A stretch of 7,445 nucleotides of DNA, from assembly GCA_014762585.1 (NCBI GenBank), contig JABURN010000064.1, positions 1-7,445 of the forward strand, in the 5' to 3' direction. The position numbers were made by a program, and so were the translations under genes. The DNA comes from Methylophaga sp. (lineage in GTDB: Bacteria > Pseudomonadota > Gammaproteobacteria > Nitrosococcales > Methylophagaceae). The notes beneath the pieces were generated by a model. It had not been told where the DNA came from and did not search any database. It saw only the letters and a program-made list of their open reading frames with translations. Of the stretch, positions 1 to 5,711 are shown in pieces; the first letter of the stretch is position 1; each line of letters starts with the position of its first letter.

Positions 1-359
1 AGGAAATCGACCGTCGTGTTAATCCGCGGCGTCCCGGTACCCGCCGTGTTGACTCCGAGCCGGAAATCCGAGTAGCGCTGGACAACGGCCAGTCCTACTA
101 CACTGACCCGGAAACCGGTGAAGAACGTACCGACTGGATCGTGATTGATATCCCGACTGTACTGGCTACCATGGCAGAACGTGAAGCCAGCACGCAGGAC
201 GGCACACTGAGTCCGGAACTGCGCGAAGATATCGCCCGCAACAAGCAGGAAACCAGCAACCTGCGAGAAGATATGGCGAATATTAAAGAAGTGCTGTTTG
301 AAATGAGCGATAAGCTCGACAAGCTGCAAAAAGAGCTGGATGCAATGAAGTCGGAGTAA
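1..359 (+). CDS. C-terminal part of an unrecognised protein with a long coiled-coil tail (5' end outside window)
   Basis: The reading frame enters from the left edge (first full codon at base 3) and stops at TAA 357-359, leaving 118 residues. I do not recognise the family. The first ~20 residues are rich in Arg and Pro. Residues ~21-60 look like a small folded segment (for example SYYTDPETGEERTDWIVIDI). From about residue 70 to the end the chain is highly charged and helical. Leu73, Ile77, Leu87, Met91, Ile94, Leu98, Met101, Leu105, Leu108, Leu112 and Met115 fall in a 4-3 heptad spacing, with Asn80 and Thr84 filling the polar core positions, so a parallel coiled coil of about 43 residues is a reasonable inference. 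No membrane segment or signal peptide is visible in the part seen. A GTG at 141 in the same frame is unlikely to be the true start, because the frame is open and protein-like upstream. Oligomerisation or scaffolding is plausible; no function is assigned. Confidence 0.75.
   Translation, partial: EIDRRVNPRRPGTRRVDSEPEIRVALDNGQSYYTDPETGEERTDWIVIDIPTVLATMAEREASTQDGTLSPELREDIARNKQETSNLREDMANIKEVLFEMSDKLDKLQKELDAMKSE
219..302 (+). repeat. Two 14-residue (42-bp) tandem repeats inside the coiled coil
   Basis: Codons 219-260 and 261-302 encode two units that both begin LREDxAxxK (LREDIARNK and LREDMANIK). A third, degenerate 14-residue unit follows in the same heptad register (starting MSDKLDK). Fourteen residues is exactly two heptads, so the duplication preserves the coiled-coil phase. 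The DNA copies differ at several bases (ctgcgcgaagatatc against ctgcgagaagatatg), so this is an old protein-level repeat and not a recent slippage product. Confidence 0.5.
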
Positions 360-377
360 ATCCGCACTCAATGCAAG

Positions 378-404
378 AAAAAGGCGCCTCAGGGCGCCTT
401 TTTT
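378..404. terminator. Bidirectional intrinsic terminator between convergent genes
   Basis: A perfect GC-rich stem, GGCGCC (383-388) and GGCGCC (393-398), encloses the 4-base loop TCAG. It is extended by an A-tract (378-382) that pairs with a T-tract (399-404). Read on + it gives a hairpin followed by a U-run after the coiled-coil gene (stop at 359). Read on - the A-tract becomes the U-run after the methyltransferase gene (stop at 408). It is the only good intrinsic terminator I see in the window. Confidence 0.9.
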
Positions 405-407
405 GTT

Positions 408-1580
408 TCAGAGCTGATATCGCCGATCCTGCATCTGTAGCCGGGGTAAGACTTCAAGATCACGGCTTAGTGTCAGCACCTTGAATTGATGACCCATAGC
501 ACCGGGCATCAGCAGCTGTTTGAGTGCACTGCTCTGTTGAAGCCATTTGACGGCATCCAGCTGCTGTTCCAGTTCAGCGGCGAGCATAGTGATATCACCG
601 GCCAGTAGAAAATCGCTTTGCTCGTGAAAGCCCGCAACATCCAGACCAGAGGAGAGCGCCTGCTCTGCCAGTGCCGTGAAATTCACATGGGCAGTGATAT
701 CCTGCAGCCCCGGTAGCACGAGCGGGTTGTCATGAGCCTGCTGCCGGTAATAACAACGCAGCGTGCCCTGCCTGCGTTCCGGGCGGTAATATTCGGCAAA
801 AGGGTAGCCATAGTCGATAATAAATATTGCGCCCTGAGACAGGCTGTCAGCGAGACTCTGAAGCCAGTCATCGGCTAACAGATTCACTTCAGTCTGATAA
901 GTCTGTTCGCCTATCTGCTGACGGATCTTCACTGCTTTTGTTAAAAGGCGCCGGTCTTCAATCTTTTTGCTTTGCCAGGCAAAACCGTCTGCAGTGAGAC
1001 TAACTCCCTGCTCCACCACTCCATCTTCGCTGTAAGCTAAAAGATGCACTGGCATCGCGTCACAGACTTCATTGGCTAACATAATGCCTTTGAAGTCGGC
1101 GGGTGGCTCAGACAGCCACACTACCCGCTCCGCCAAAGCCGGCAATTGATCTTCAATCAATTCCTGTTGCCTTTGCTGCAAATCGGCGCTGGCTTCCAGA
1201 ATCAGGTAGCGCTCAGGCAGCGCCTTCAAAAGCGCCAGCTGCTGCAGAATAGCCACAGCGAGCCTGCCGCTGCCGGCACCGAATTCGAGCACCTCATATT
1301 CACCCAGTTGTCGGCCCACATCTGCGATATGGACTGCCAGTGCACGGCCGAATAATGGGGATATTTCCGGTGCCGTGGTAAAGTCCCCACCTGCCCCCAG
1401 CTTGTGACTGCCGGCACTGTAATAGCCCAGGCCCGGTGTATACAGGCAGGCGTGCATGTAATCTGCAAAACTGAGCCAGCCGCCCTGCGCTTCAATCCGC
1501 GCAACAATCTGAAGTTTGAGCTGGTCACTATATTCTTGCGCCAGCGGGTCATCCACCGCTATGGTTACTGAATCAGTCAT
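408..1580 (-). CDS. SAM-dependent methyltransferase, MidA/NDUFAF7 (DUF185) family
   Basis: The 390-residue product is a class I methyltransferase of the MidA family. The mitochondrial member NDUFAF7 methylates an arginine of a complex I subunit; the substrate of bacterial members is not established. Signature blocks in order: an N-terminal segment with GGWLSFADYM and TPGLGYYSAG (33-57), GGDFTTAPEISPLFGRAL (64-81), the SAM-binding loop EFGAGSGRLA (99-108), an acidic strand LILEAS (126-131), ANEVCDAMPVH (169-179), IIDYGYPFAEYYRPERR (254-270), then GTLRCYYRQ and GLQDITAHVNFTAL (272-304). Length is usual for the family. I chose ATG at 1580; an in-frame GTG at 1625 would add 15 non-conserved residues and overlap folM. 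No strong Shine-Dalgarno precedes this ATG. It is head-to-head with folM, 16 bp apart, so any promoter must lie inside the folM coding region. The gene ends at the shared terminator. Confidence 0.92.
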   Translation of the reverse strand: MTDSVTIAVDDPLAQEYSDQLKLQIVARIEAQGGWLSFADYMHACLYTPGLGYYSAGSHKLGAGGDFTTAPEISPLFGRALAVHIADVGRQLGEYEVLEFGAGSGRLAVAILQQLALLKALPERYLILEASADLQQRQQELIEDQLPALAERVVWLSEPPADFKGIMLANEVCDAMPVHLLAYSEDGVVEQGVSLTADGFAWQSKKIEDRRLLTKAVKIRQQIGEQTYQTEVNLLADDWLQSLADSLSQGAIFIIDYGYPFAEYYRPERRQGTLRCYYRQQAHDNPLVLPGLQDITAHVNFTALAEQALSSGLDVAGFHEQSDFLLAGDITMLAAELEQQLDAVKWLQQSSALKQLLMPGAMGHQFKVLTLSRDLEVLPRLQMQDRRYQL

Positions 1581-1582
1581 TG

Positions 1583-1589
1583 AAGAGGA
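1583..1589 (+). promoter_or_regulatory. Ribosome binding site that selects a TTG start for folM
   Basis: AAGAGGA lies 7 bases before TTG at 1597-1599. The alternative upstream start, ATG 1561, has no purine-rich site ahead of it. This site makes TTG the better start and places the start just after the 5' end of the divergent methyltransferase gene. Confidence 0.65.
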
Positions 1590-1596
1590 TAAAGCC

Positions 1597-2316
1597 TTGC
1601 AAAAAAAGGTTCTGGTCACCGGCACCAGTCGCCGGATCGGTCTGCATATCGCCAGGCGTCTGCATGAGGACGGCTACGCAGTACTCGCACATTACCGCAG
1701 CGAGACCGAAGGTGTCCAAGAATTACGTGCGCTGGGGGTTGAAACTATTCATGCCGATTTTGACAGCCGCGATAGTATTCTCGATTTTGTCACCCGGCTG
1801 CGCCAGCAATACCGGGGCCTGAGAGCGATTATCCACAATGCTTCCAGTTTTACCCCCACCGACGAAGAACTGGCTCGCGCTGCTAAGCAGTATGAACAGT
1901 TTTTCTATGTGCACATGATGACCCCCTTCCTGATTAATCAGGGGCTGCATGACCGTCTGCAGGGTGACGATGGCAAGCCCGCCGATATAATCCATATCAC
2001 CGATATCAATGTGGAAAACCCAACGCCACGTTTTGATATTTATGGCACGACCAAAGCGGGTCTCCATAATATGACATTGGCGCTGGCCAAGAAATTTGCC
2101 CCTGAGATCAAGGTCAATGCAGTGGCGCCGGGACCGGTGCTGTTCACCGAGTCACACAGCGAAGAAGTCCGCCAGGCGATGATGGCGGAAACGCCGCTGG
2201 CTTGTGAAGGCGGCGCAGAACCGGTTTATCTGGCGCTGAAAAGCATCCTGGACAATCCTTTTCTTACTGGTGTTTCAATCCCGGTGGATGGTGGCCGCCG
2301 TCTCTCCAAACGTTAA
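1597..2316 (+). CDS. folM: FolM: dihydromonapterin / dihydrofolate reductase (SDR family)
   Basis: From the TTG start the product has 239 residues, about the length of E. coli FolM (240). FolM is a short-chain dehydrogenase/reductase that uses NADPH to reduce dihydromonapterin to tetrahydromonapterin and has weak dihydrofolate reductase activity. The cofactor loop is TGTSRRIG (8-15), with the Arg typical of pteridine-reductase-type SDRs in place of the usual second Gly. Further blocks are IIHNASSF (78-85), IIHITD (131-136), the catalytic pair Tyr149 and Lys153 in YGTTK, VNAVAPGPVLF (173-183) and TGVSIPVDGGRRL (224-236). Asp136 sits near where ordinary SDRs carry the catalytic Ser; as I recall E. 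coli FolM also has Asp there. An ATG start at 1561 would add 12 residues and overlap the divergent gene. The 3' end overlaps folK by 42 bp tail to tail. No strong promoter was found upstream. Confidence 0.9.
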   Translation: MQKKVLVTGTSRRIGLHIARRLHEDGYAVLAHYRSETEGVQELRALGVETIHADFDSRDSILDFVTRLRQQYRGLRAIIHNASSFTPTDEELARAAKQYEQFFYVHMMTPFLINQGLHDRLQGDDGKPADIIHITDINVENPTPRFDIYGTTKAGLHNMTLALAKKFAPEIKVNAVAPGPVLFTESHSEEVRQAMMAETPLACEGGAEPVYLALKSILDNPFLTGVSIPVDGGRRLSKR

Positions 2317-2781
2317 ACCGTCGGTGCTGACCAGCGTGCCCATTTGCATGACCGGGGCGGTGGTCTCGCCGGTCAGAAAGGCACGGAGTTCATTGATCAG
2401 CGGATACAGAAAATATTCATCAGTAATGCTGCTGGCGCTGCTTTGCCATTCAGCCGGGCTGGAGAAATAAGCCAGAATGTCGATATCGGCCGGCCGATCC
2501 TTATATTTGCTGTCCGGATCATCACGATCCCGGCCCAGGGCGATTTCAATCTTATTGCAGATGGTTTTGAGCTCGGCCTCTGGTATATCGGTTTCAAGAA
2601 AAGCCACGGCATTGAGAAAGTCCCGGTGACTGTTCATACCGACCGGTGGAATATGCAGCACCCGGCTCAGGTGCAAAGCATCGAAGTGGTCGAGTAGCAG
2701 CCGGACAATGGCCGCGAAGTTCTGCTGCGGGTTGATATTACTGCCGAGACCAAGCAAATATCCACCTGTCAGTTGAGACAT
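2275..2781 (-). CDS. folK: FolK-like 6-hydroxymethyl-7,8-dihydropterin pyrophosphokinase (divergent)
   Basis: The 168-residue protein belongs to the HPPK family, which transfers pyrophosphate from ATP to 6-hydroxymethyl-7,8-dihydropterin in cytosolic folate synthesis. Family features seen: YLLGLGSNINP (8-18), FLNAVAFLET (55-64), and LGRDR (82-86) followed by DRPADIDIL (95-103). Asp99 and Asp101 match the two metal-binding aspartates, and Arg96 matches the conserved Arg of the canonical GPRTLDLDI block, but the preceding Gly-Pro is Lys-Asp here. The usual His/Arg-containing segment before the C-terminal FxLxPL block is not evident; only YFLYPLINEL (123-132) remains. It could be a second, specialised FolK beside a canonical copy elsewhere. 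The ATG overlaps the folB stop (TGATG on the minus strand), so the two genes are probably co-transcribed and translationally coupled. The 3' end runs 42 bp into folM with no terminator between. Confidence 0.85.
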   Translation of the reverse strand: MSQLTGGYLLGLGSNINPQQNFAAIVRLLLDHFDALHLSRVLHIPPVGMNSHRDFLNAVAFLETDIPEAELKTICNKIEIALGRDRDDPDSKYKDRPADIDILAYFSSPAEWQSSASSITDEYFLYPLINELRAFLTGETTAPVMQMGTLVSTDGLTFGETAATIHRD

Positions 2782-3131
2782 CAGCGGCTACGCTCAATCA
2801 CAATGCGCGCGGTGTTCTGACCATGCAGTGCGACCGGCTTGCTCAGCGTCAATTTGATGCGGGGAATCGCAAATTCCTCCAGCAGCATAGCGCAGAGATC
2901 TTCTGCCAGCGTCTCAATAAGCAGGTATTCGCTGGCTTTGACAAAAGCGACAATGCGCTGGGCGACTGCGCCATAGTCGAGCGTTTTATTAATGTCATCG
3001 GATTCGGCGGCGGGTTTGATATCCCAGTCCATCTCCAGGTCAAAGCTCAGCGTCTGCTGAGTCTGGCGTTCCCAGTCGTAAATGCCGATAATCGTGTCAA
3101 TTTTCAGGTCGTTAAGAAATATTTTGTCCAT
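2781..3131 (-). CDS. folB: FolB: dihydroneopterin aldolase
   Basis: The 116-residue product matches dihydroneopterin aldolase, which cleaves 7,8-dihydroneopterin to 6-hydroxymethyl-7,8-dihydropterin (the FolK substrate) and glycolaldehyde. The family usually forms an octamer of about 120-residue subunits. It opens MDKIFLNDLKIDTIIGIYDW. Residues expected at the active site are Glu21 in DWE, Tyr53 in LDYG, Glu73 in LLIETLAEDL and Lys98 in LSKP; the pterin-anchoring Glu and the catalytic Lys and Tyr are all kept. The usual C-terminal block is present as ARIVIERS. It is more like FolB than the epimerase paralogue FolX by overall resemblance to E. coli FolB, but this split is hard to make by eye. 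The start is ATG at 3131 with only a weak ribosome binding site. It is divergent from plsY, as in E. coli, and leads the folB-folK pair. Confidence 0.93.
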   Translation of the reverse strand: MDKIFLNDLKIDTIIGIYDWERQTQQTLSFDLEMDWDIKPAAESDDINKTLDYGAVAQRIVAFVKASEYLLIETLAEDLCAMLLEEFAIPRIKLTLSKPVALHGQNTARIVIERSR

Positions 3132-3164
3132 GAATCAAGCTGCTTGCTGGTGGCAATCCGGTTC

Positions 3165-3200
3165 GCGACCTATAATGTCGCAACAGTCATAACAGGTCGC
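3165..3200. repeat. 7-bp inverted repeat in the folB/plsY intergenic region (possible operator)
   Basis: GCGACCT (3165-3171) and AGGTCGC (3194-3200) are perfect inverted copies separated by 22 bp. The left arm overlaps the first base of the plsY -10 candidate and the right arm lies in its predicted leader. Arm centres are 29 bp apart, not a whole number of helical turns that I can argue from with confidence. It could be a regulator site or chance; no T-tract follows, so it is not a terminator. Confidence 0.3.
3171..3176 (+). promoter_or_regulatory. Candidate sigma-70 -10 element for plsY
   Basis: A perfect TATAAT lies 32 bp before the plsY ATG, which would place the start of transcription near 3183 and leave a leader of about 26 nt. 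The -35 region at 16-18 bp spacing (around 3147-3154) is poor, and the nearest TTG-type hexamer, TTGCTG (3144-3149), is 21 bp away. If real, the promoter is probably weak or activator-dependent. No convincing folB promoter is seen on the other strand. Confidence 0.45.
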
Positions 3201-3208
3201 ATCATATC

Positions 3209-3802
3209 ATGCTGGAAACGTACGCCTTACCCATCAGTCTTTTGCTGATTGCTTATTTATTTGGTTCGCTGAACAGTGCGATTGTCCTTTGCAAGCTGGC
3301 GTCTTTGCCTGATCCGCGTACGCAGGGCTCCGGCAACCCGGGTGCCACCAATGTATTGCGTTTCGGCGGCAAGAAACTGGCAGCCACCGTGCTGTTCTTT
3401 GATGTGCTGAAAGGTGTGATTCCGGTGGTCATTGCCCATCTGTTGGGCCTGGATATGGTTTGGGTGGCAGCGACGGCATTTGCCGCTTTTGTCGGCCACC
3501 TGTTTCCGATATTTTTCCAGTTTCAGGGCGGTAAAGGCGTTGCAACGGCCCTCGGTGGTTTTCTTGCTTTATCCCCTGCTCTGGCCGGTGCCGGCCTGCT
3601 GACCTGGCTTGTTGTGTTTGCGATTAGCCGGATTTCGTCGCTGTCAGCATTGACGGCAGCAGCTTTGACACCGCTTTACAGCCTGTGGATTATCGACAGT
3701 ATCCCGGCACGTTGGGTGATCCTGGTGACAGCGCTGATGCTGATTGCCCGCCATCACGGCAATATCCGTCGCCTGCTGAGCGGGCAGGAAGGCAAATCCT
3801 AA
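3209..3802 (+). CDS. plsY: PlsY: glycerol-3-phosphate acyltransferase (acyl-phosphate dependent)
   Basis: The 197-residue integral membrane enzyme transfers an acyl group from acyl-phosphate (made by PlsX) to sn-glycerol-3-phosphate, giving lysophosphatidic acid, the first step of phospholipid synthesis. Hydrophobic segments lie at about 7-28, 56-78, 84-104, 112-138 and 146-180, consistent with the five-helix topology of the family. The three conserved cytoplasmic motifs are present: [15 protein letters not shown] (40-54), [18 protein letters not shown] (96-113) and [14 protein letters not shown] (181-194). Length is typical. The ATG at 3209 is chosen because the first membrane helix follows directly; the ribosome binding site is weak. 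Its TAA (3800-3802) overlaps the tsaD stop by 4 bp. The pair folB/plsY diverges here as in E. coli. Confidence 0.96.
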   Translation: MLETYALPISLLLIAYLFGSLNSAIVLCKLASLPDPRTQGSGNPGATNVLRFGGKKLAATVLFFDVLKGVIPVVIAHLLGLDMVWVAATAFAAFVGHLFPIFFQFQGGKGVATALGGFLALSPALAGAGLLTWLVVFAISRISSLSALTAAALTPLYSLWIIDSIPARWVILVTALMLIARHHGNIRRLLSGQEGKS

Positions 3803-4806
3803 GGCGGGGTTAGCTCATCCAATGGCCAACGCGGTCTGACACTGAATGTCGGCTTGTCCTGCAACTGCATCGCCTGTTGGCGGATGGCGCCTGCAAATGC
3901 AATCATTGCCCCGTTATCACTGCAGAACTGTTGGCGTGGATAAAAGACATCTACCCCGGGCATCGCATCCAGCTTTTCACGTAAGGCTTTATTGGCACTC
4001 ACGCCGCCGGCGACGACCAGGCGTTTATGGCCGGTCTGTTTCAACGCCCTTTTGCATTTAATCGCCAGCGTATCGACGACCGCGGTCTGGAAGGCCAGAC
4101 AAATATCGGCTTTGTCCTGCTCACTCTGTTCGCTGTTGAGCCAGGTATTCATGGCGAAGGTTTTGAGGCCACTGAAACTGAAATCGAGGCCCGGGCGATT
4201 AGTCATAGGGCGAGGGAATTCATAACGATCCGGTACACCCTGCTCGGCTTTGGCCGCCAGATAAGGTCCGCCCGGATAGTCCATGCCCAGCAGTTTGGCG
4301 GTTTTATCAAAGGCTTCTCCTACCGCGTCATCAATAGATTCGCCCAAGAGCTCATATTTACCCACCGCTTTCACATCGACCAGCAGTGTATGCCCCCCCG
4401 AAACCAGCAAAGAGACAAATGGAAATTCCGGCGCCCGGTCTTCCAGCAGCGGTGACAGCAAGTGCCCTTCCATGTGATTAATGGCCAGAGCCGGTTTATC
4501 CAGTGCCCAGGCAATACTGCGGCCGATAGCGGCTCCGACCAGCAGCGCGCCGGCCAGACCCGGCCCTGAGGTATAGGCGACGGCATCAATATCGTCCCGT
4601 GTGAGCCCTGCCTGCTCCAGCACTTCTTCAATCAATGGCAGGGTCTTACGGATATGATCTCGTGAGGCCAGTTCCGGCACAACACCACCGTACTCGGCGT
4701 GCAGGTCGACCTGACTAAACAAAGCATGGGCCAGCAGGCCTTTGTCGGTGTCGTAGAGCGCGACGCCAGTTTCATCACAGGAAGATTCGATGCCTAAAAC
4801 ACGCAT
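3799..4806 (-). CDS. tsaD: TsaD: tRNA N6-threonylcarbamoyladenosine transferase subunit
   Basis: TsaD (formerly Gcp/YgjD) transfers the threonylcarbamoyl group from threonylcarbamoyl-AMP to A37 of ANN-decoding tRNAs, working with TsaB and TsaE. The 335-residue protein is full length (E. coli 337). It begins [16 protein letters not shown], typical of the ASKHA fold. Metal ligands are His111 and His115 in NHMEGH, with Asp297 in [12 protein letters not shown]. Other family blocks are LVSGGHT (134-140), [15 protein letters not shown] (160-174), [10 protein letters not shown] (207-216) and [14 protein letters not shown] (264-277). The start is ATG at 4806, with a partial ribosome binding site (AGCGGA, 6 bp upstream). 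The gene diverges from rpsU across 136 bp, the arrangement known from E. coli, and its TAG stop overlaps that of plsY. It is an essential gene in many bacteria. Confidence 0.97.
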   Translation of the reverse strand: MRVLGIESSCDETGVALYDTDKGLLAHALFSQVDLHAEYGGVVPELASRDHIRKTLPLIEEVLEQAGLTRDDIDAVAYTSGPGLAGALLVGAAIGRSIAWALDKPALAINHMEGHLLSPLLEDRAPEFPFVSLLVSGGHTLLVDVKAVGKYELLGESIDDAVGEAFDKTAKLLGMDYPGGPYLAAKAEQGVPDRYEFPRPMTNRPGLDFSFSGLKTFAMNTWLNSEQSEQDKADICLAFQTAVVDTLAIKCKRALKQTGHKRLVVAGGVSANKALREKLDAMPGVDVFYPRQQFCSDNGAMIAFAGAIRQQAMQLQDKPTFSVRPRWPLDELTPP

Positions 4807-4839
4807 TGCTGATCCGCTTTCATTTTGAGAAAAGACACT

Positions 4840-4845
4840 ATTATG
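4840..4845 (-). promoter_or_regulatory. Candidate -10 element for tsaD
   Basis: Read on the minus strand this is CATAAT (5 of 6 with TATAAT), about 34 bp before the tsaD ATG, giving a predicted transcript start near 4833. The upstream DNA is AT-rich, but no good -35 hexamer is found at 16-18 bp spacing, so this is a weak call. Confidence 0.3.
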
Positions 4846-4875
4846 CCTTTTTTGAAATTAAAGTGATTTAACTGT

Positions 4876-4903
4876 TTGCTTTCTGGTCGATATTTCGTAC
4901 AAT
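4876..4903 (+). promoter_or_regulatory. Candidate sigma-70 promoter for the rpsU-yqeY-dnaG operon
   Basis: TTGCTT (4876-4881) and TACAAT (4898-4903) are separated by 16 bp, which predicts transcription from about 4910 and a leader near 33 nt. A good ribosome binding site, AGGGA (4931-4935), then lies 7 bp before the rpsU ATG. No LexA-type box (CTGT-N8-ACAG), known upstream of rpsU in E. coli, is apparent here. Confidence 0.5.
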
Positions 4904-4942
4904 TGGAGGTTTTCCAAACATGAATTGAGTAGGGAATAATTA

Positions 4943-5158
4943 ATGCCTTCAGTACGAGTTAAAGAAAACGAGCCATTTGACGTAGCACTGCGTCGTTTCA
5001 AGCGCTCATGTGAAAAAGCCGGTACCGTTGCAGAAGCACGTGCCCGTGAAGCATACGAAAAACCAACTACTGCCCGCAAACGCGCTGCAGCAGCGGCAGT
5101 TAAACGCCACCAGAAAAAACTGGCCCGCGAAAACGCCAGCCGCGTTCGCCTGTACTAA
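4943..5158 (+). CDS. rpsU: Small ribosomal subunit protein S21
   Basis: S21 is a small basic protein of the 30S subunit, bound near the 3' end of 16S rRNA and needed for efficient initiation on natural mRNAs. The 71-residue product has the same length as E. coli S21 and nearly the same sequence in [20 protein letters not shown] (6-25), then [19 protein letters not shown] (38-56) and the end [14 protein letters not shown] (58-71). An Ala-rich stretch (48-52) and many Arg and Lys fit a helical RNA-binding protein. The ATG is set by AGGGA 7 bp upstream. It is the first gene of the macromolecular-synthesis operon, divergent from tsaD, and is followed by yqeY after 21 bp with no hairpin or terminator in the gap. 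Confidence 0.98.
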   Translation: MPSVRVKENEPFDVALRRFKRSCEKAGTVAEARAREAYEKPTTARKRAAAAAVKRHQKKLARENASRVRLY

Positions 5159-5179
5159 TCGAACCCGGTAAAACTGACG

Positions 5180-5641
5180 ATGCCTGCAGAAGCCAGCCCA
5201 CTGAAAGTCACCATCATGGACAGCGTCAAGGACGCGATGCGCGCTAAAGAAAAAGAGCGCCTCAGCGTACTGCGCCAAATCACGGCGGCTATCAAGCAGG
5301 TAGAGGTCGACAATCGCGCCGATCTGTCTGATGACGATATTGTGGTCATTCTCACTAAAATGACCAAACAGCGCCGCGAAGCGCTGGACCAATACGAACA
5401 GGCCGGCCGCGACGACCTGGCGGCAATTGAAAAGGCTGAACTGGTCATTATTGAAGAGTTCATGCCGGCTCAACTCAGTGATGAGGAAATCGCTGAAGCC
5501 GTTGATGCCGCGATCAAAGAGACCGGCGCCAGCAGTGTGAAAGATATGGGGGCAGTGATGAATGTACTGCGTCCAAAACTTCAGGGTCGCGCAGACATGG
5601 GCGCGGTCAGTGGTAAAGTGAAGGCCGCTCTGAATCAGTAA
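5180..5641 (+). CDS. yqeY: GatB/YqeY domain protein
   Basis: The 153-residue, all-helical product is a stand-alone YqeY protein, related to the C-terminal tail domain of the GatB subunit of the tRNA amidotransferase. A role in tRNA or aminoacylation has been suggested for the family from that similarity, but its biochemical function is not settled. The N-terminal half carries VKDAMRAKEKERLSVLR (16-32) and AAIKQVEVD (36-44). The middle has TKQRREALDQYEQAGRDDL (62-80). The C-terminal signature is KDMGAVMNVLRPKLQGRADM (121-140) followed by GAVSGKVKAAL (141-151). ATG 5180 is chosen because the residues before the second Met (5216), SPLKVTI, fit the usual SLK-xxI opening of the family. The ribosome binding site is weak. 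It sits between rpsU and dnaG, as in Pseudomonas, whereas E. coli lacks it there. A 70-bp gap separates it from dnaG. Confidence 0.93.
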   Translation: MPAEASPLKVTIMDSVKDAMRAKEKERLSVLRQITAAIKQVEVDNRADLSDDDIVVILTKMTKQRREALDQYEQAGRDDLAAIEKAELVIIEEFMPAQLSDEEIAEAVDAAIKETGASSVKDMGAVMNVLRPKLQGRADMGAVSGKVKAALNQ

Positions 5642-5711
5642 TTCCCTTGCTGAGCGTTGTCCGCAAACACGGGTTTAATCTTTCCACTGAATTTCAGCCA
5701 TAATAGCGTTT

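Noticed and set aside
98..367. Long open frames antisense to real genes (for example 98-367, 1226-1552, 4027-4455 and 5006-5473).
   Set aside because: Each lies opposite or in another frame of a clearly identified or protein-like gene, and its translation shows no family motif and biased composition.
1516..1596. Longer folM versions starting at 1516 or at ATG 1561.
   Set aside because: The extra residues resemble no SDR N-terminus, no ribosome binding site precedes them, and they overlap the divergent methyltransferase gene.
3772..3788. Possible hairpin CCTGC/GCAGG near the end of plsY as a terminator.
   Set aside because: The stem is short, lies in conserved coding sequence and is not followed by a T-run.
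4905..4928. GGAGG followed 10 bp later by ATGAATTGA, a possible two-codon leader peptide before rpsU.
   Set aside because: The predicted transcript start (about 4910) is at or after the GGAGG, so the site would probably not be on the mRNA. Two codons give no further evidence.
5687..5697. Small palindrome CTGAATTTCAG upstream of dnaG.
   Set aside because: Five-bp arms around one base are expected by chance; no T-tract or second copy was seen.
5675..5704. CATAAT (5699-5704) just before dnaG as an internal promoter.
   Set aside because: Only TTAATC at 18 bp spacing could serve as -35 (3 of 6), and the transcript would be almost leaderless.
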